A DNA stretch of 64,000 nucleotides, from positions 96,579,382-96,643,381 of the forward strand of contig CM043971.1 of assembly GCA_014529385.2 (NCBI GenBank), written 5' to 3'. Source of the DNA: Adiantum capillus-veneris (Eukaryota > Streptophyta > Polypodiopsida > Polypodiales > Pteridaceae). The notes under the pieces were generated by a model, which made no database searches, was not told the DNA's origin, and worked only from the letters and a program-made list of their open reading frames with translations. Positions within the stretch are counted from its first letter, which is position 1. The number at the start of each line of letters is the position of its first letter. The position numbers and the translations under genes are program-made. Below are positions 61,976 through 64,000 of the stretch, piece after piece.

Positions 61976-62256
61976 TGTTGGGTTAAAGGCCTAAATAACC
62001 CCTTTTTGTACATTTGTATACTTTGTCCAGGTTCAATATGAACCTGGACACATTTTTTTTAAGTCACTTATAATAAAAGTGGGAAAACCCAAAACTCACT
62101 TATTGAGTTTTCCCCAAAAAACATGAGCTCTCTCTCTCTCTCCCTGCTTCGATCCCTAGTGCTTCCTCTCTGTTGCACTCCACCTCCTTCTTCTTGCCCC
62201 AATCCTGCACTACATCGCGATGCACACCTATCAGTACCTTCTGCTTCGCACTTTCA
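61976..62256 (+). repeat. Copia 3' LTR
   Basis: 281 bp, TGTTGGG to CTTTCA, followed by target duplication CAGTT. Confidence 0.93.
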
Positions 62257-62261
62257 CAGTT

Positions 62262-64000
62262 ATTAAAAGCTTTATTGTCTTTTTGAAGTCATCTTCAAAT
62301 GTAGGAGAGCTAACTTTTTGTCTCAAAACTTTCAAAAAATTATCAAACTTCTTCCACACTTCCATGCGTTTGTTGGCTACATCTGGTCTACTTTTGACAT
62401 TGGTTGTTATTACACAAAGATCCTTTCAGCAGTTCCGCATAGCATCAACTTGTTTGTTGTCATGGTTACTCAAAAATCTTCTGGCTTTTGCTCCACCCAT
62501 TGAAACATCTTGCAAAACATCACCCCTTCCTTTTGAAAGAGTAGGACCTTTTTTTTAGATGCACTTGACCACCATGAAAACCCACTTGAGAGAGCAAAGC
62601 CTCACATTTTTCTATGCACTCGTTTGCAAGTTTACTTGGCTTAATAGAATATGCATAATCAAGATGGAGTCGAAGCAATTTGTCCAAGATTCTAATCTTT
62701 GCATGCATTGTACATATATATACATTTTCTAAATCTATTGTTAGAATTGGATCCCAAATCATAGAAGAGATGGGTAGTCGATGACGTTCACACTATTTCT
62801 TGATGGTGGTTTTCCAACCTCGTGTTTTGCAAGCCATCCTTTTGTTCCTGTGCCTGCCATGCAATATAGACATGGATACTTGGTATTGGCACCTCCACAT
62901 ACACCAAACATGCACTTCAATGCTTTTAGGTCGGCACTCAAGTGCCATTCTACAATAAAGTCACCCATGCCATCTACACGGAGTTTTTCACCTGCATTTT
63001 GGTCCTGTATAACAAAAGGGATATCGATCTACAAAAAGAGCCATTTCAATGTATTGTGATTTTCTACTGGTATTTAACCTGCTTCGATCCACCAAAGCTC
63101 CATTTCTGATTGAGTTTTGTGCTATGGGGAATCAAGCTTACCCTGGCTATAGTCCAATGCTCTATTCATTAGGGATATGGATACCTCTTTCCATTTTTTG
63201 ACATTTCTGAATTTGAGCTTCATCCAATTTCATAACAAATATAAGTTTTCCTTCACAATCTACTTCTCGCATGTTATAGTATCTCACCTATAGCAGATTG
63301 AACTTTTTTTATACTCATCCAAATGTTATTAAAAACATTATACTCAAAAGAAGATTTATTTATTTTTTATATGGCATCGTTCCTTCTATATGATAGTACT
63401 CTCCAAAATGTTCGGGTATTTCTTCGTTTAACAGAGTCCTTACTTTCCCAACATTCTGAGGCCTAGGCAACCCAAAAGCTTTAATCTTGTAATACTTTAA
63501 AACCTGAAACCAGGTTTTAGAGATGGCCCTGTAACACCTTCTACTCACCCCCACTATGTCACAAACTTCTTGCATTTGAGAAGGTTGGACCAGTAAACCC
63601 ATATCTTTCAGTAAATTTTGAAATACCAATTTCTTCTGAGTTTGATTTTCAGGAAGTTTCAAATGTCACTTTTGTTCATTACCTCATTCAAAAATCTCAC
63701 CCTTTCTTGAACATTGGACATATCAAATCCTAAAAGACTAGTCACATGTTCTCTAGTAATCTTTAATCTTTTTTTCTTTGTCTAGAACCTTCTGTTAAGT
63801 TTACTACATCTCTCATTCATTTTACTCGTTCTCTTAATCCTATTGGAGTTTCTTTTAAAGTCTGAAGCTAATGATTTTCTTGTTTTAGAGATGCTATTTG
63901 GTTTTCAAGTTCTAAAATTCTTGTTGCATTTGAAGACAAAGCAGTTTTAAGATATTGAACGTAATGTGTATGATCAATGTGTAAATGAGATAGCCTAGAA
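62262..64000 (-). pseudogene. 5' part of the gene split by copia, running off the window
   Basis: Minus-strand reading from the window end: a helical, probably coiled-coil part (RILELENQIASLKQEN near 63900), KITREHVTSLLGFDMSNVQE (about 63760), then from 63662 LPENQTQKKLVFQNLLKDMG, EVCDIVGVSRRCYRAIS and RTLLNEEIPEHFGEYYHIEG. After a gap and an AG acceptor near 63005: DGMGDFIVEWHLSADLKALK, a Cys motif FGVCGGANTKYPCLYCM (about 62895-62845), TIDLENVYICTMHAKIRILD, LLSQVGFHGGQVHLKK, VSMGGAKARRFLSNHD and RMEVWKKFDNFLKVLRQK. The CxxC motif and layout recall DNA-transposon or domesticated transposase proteins, but I cannot name one. Some stops are present (near 63858, 62760, 62418). Confidence 0.5.

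Larger units (their letters stand above)
57027..62256 (+). mobile_element. Complete Ty1/copia retrotransposon
   Basis: 5230 bp. LTRs are 57027-57307 and 61976-62256 (both 281 bp, TGTTGGGTTAAAGG at the start). Target duplication CAGTT lies at 57022-57026 and 62257-62261. Primer site TGGTATCAGAG (initiator Met tRNA) at 57310-57320, and polypurine tract AAGTGGGAGGT just before the 3' LTR. Domain order is gag, protease, integrase, reverse transcriptase, RNase H, which defines copia. The LTRs differ at roughly 25-30 positions by eye, and the coding region has many breaks, so it is an old, dead copy. Confidence 0.96.

Overview
This is a stretch of a large, repeat-rich nuclear genome of a land plant. 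It contains GT-AG introns, very long GA/CT microsatellites, En/Spm (CACTA), Mutator-like, Ty1/copia and Ty3/gypsy remains, and decayed pentatricopeptide-repeat (PPR) sequence. The PPR style, the microsatellites and the TTAA-flanked element would fit a seed-free plant such as a fern, but that is an inference I cannot test here. Almost every coding region I can reconstruct is broken. I see no clearly intact host gene.

Layout. 1-3510: two copies of a ~1.3 kb inverted-terminal element flanked by TTAA (the first is cut by the window edge), separated by AT-rich degenerate repeats. 3759-12883: one complete 9.1-kb CACTA transposon with 13-bp termini, a TTT target duplication, subterminal GCGACGC-type repeats, a TNP2-like transposase pseudogene, a second Ptta/En/Spm-like pseudogene, and internal tRNA-like repeats, a foldback and microsatellites. 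12961-16428 (minus): a broken multi-exon gene with a SAM domain. 16991-33221 and 34242-52066: two direct copies (A and B) of a ~17-kb segment, separated by a ~1-kb spacer with a huge GA/GT microsatellite. Each copy carries decayed PPR repeats, a gene with a ParB/sulfiredoxin-like DGNHR motif, a short minus-strand LTR element (complete in A, one LTR left in B), a gypsy gag remnant, an unrecognised gene, and the lysine-rich 3' end of a histone-like gene.

The copies differ by datable events. A gained a TTAA element at 30673-31994, and B preserves the empty site. B gained a 6.2-kb insertion (38602-44770) that holds a Mutator-like transposase pseudogene and a family of palindromic repeats. B lost most of the LTR element, and A lost ~500 bp of the DGNHR gene.

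51640-53860 (minus): a divergent histone H3-fold protein resembling CENH3, with a long C-terminal extension and an H1-like KSP-rich tail, broken by frameshifts. 54963-56520: an unrecognised two-exon gene with three in-frame stops but an otherwise undisturbed frame. 56643-64000 (minus): an unrecognised gene or transposase, running in from beyond the window and split by a complete 5.2-kb Ty1/copia element (57027-62256, 5-bp duplication CAGTT). Removing the copia restores its reading frame exactly.

Many nonsense codons across the window are what C-to-T change of CAG, CAA or CGA would give. In one case (21116 in A versus 38021 in B) the duplication shows CAG and TAG directly. This fits methylation-driven decay of silenced DNA.
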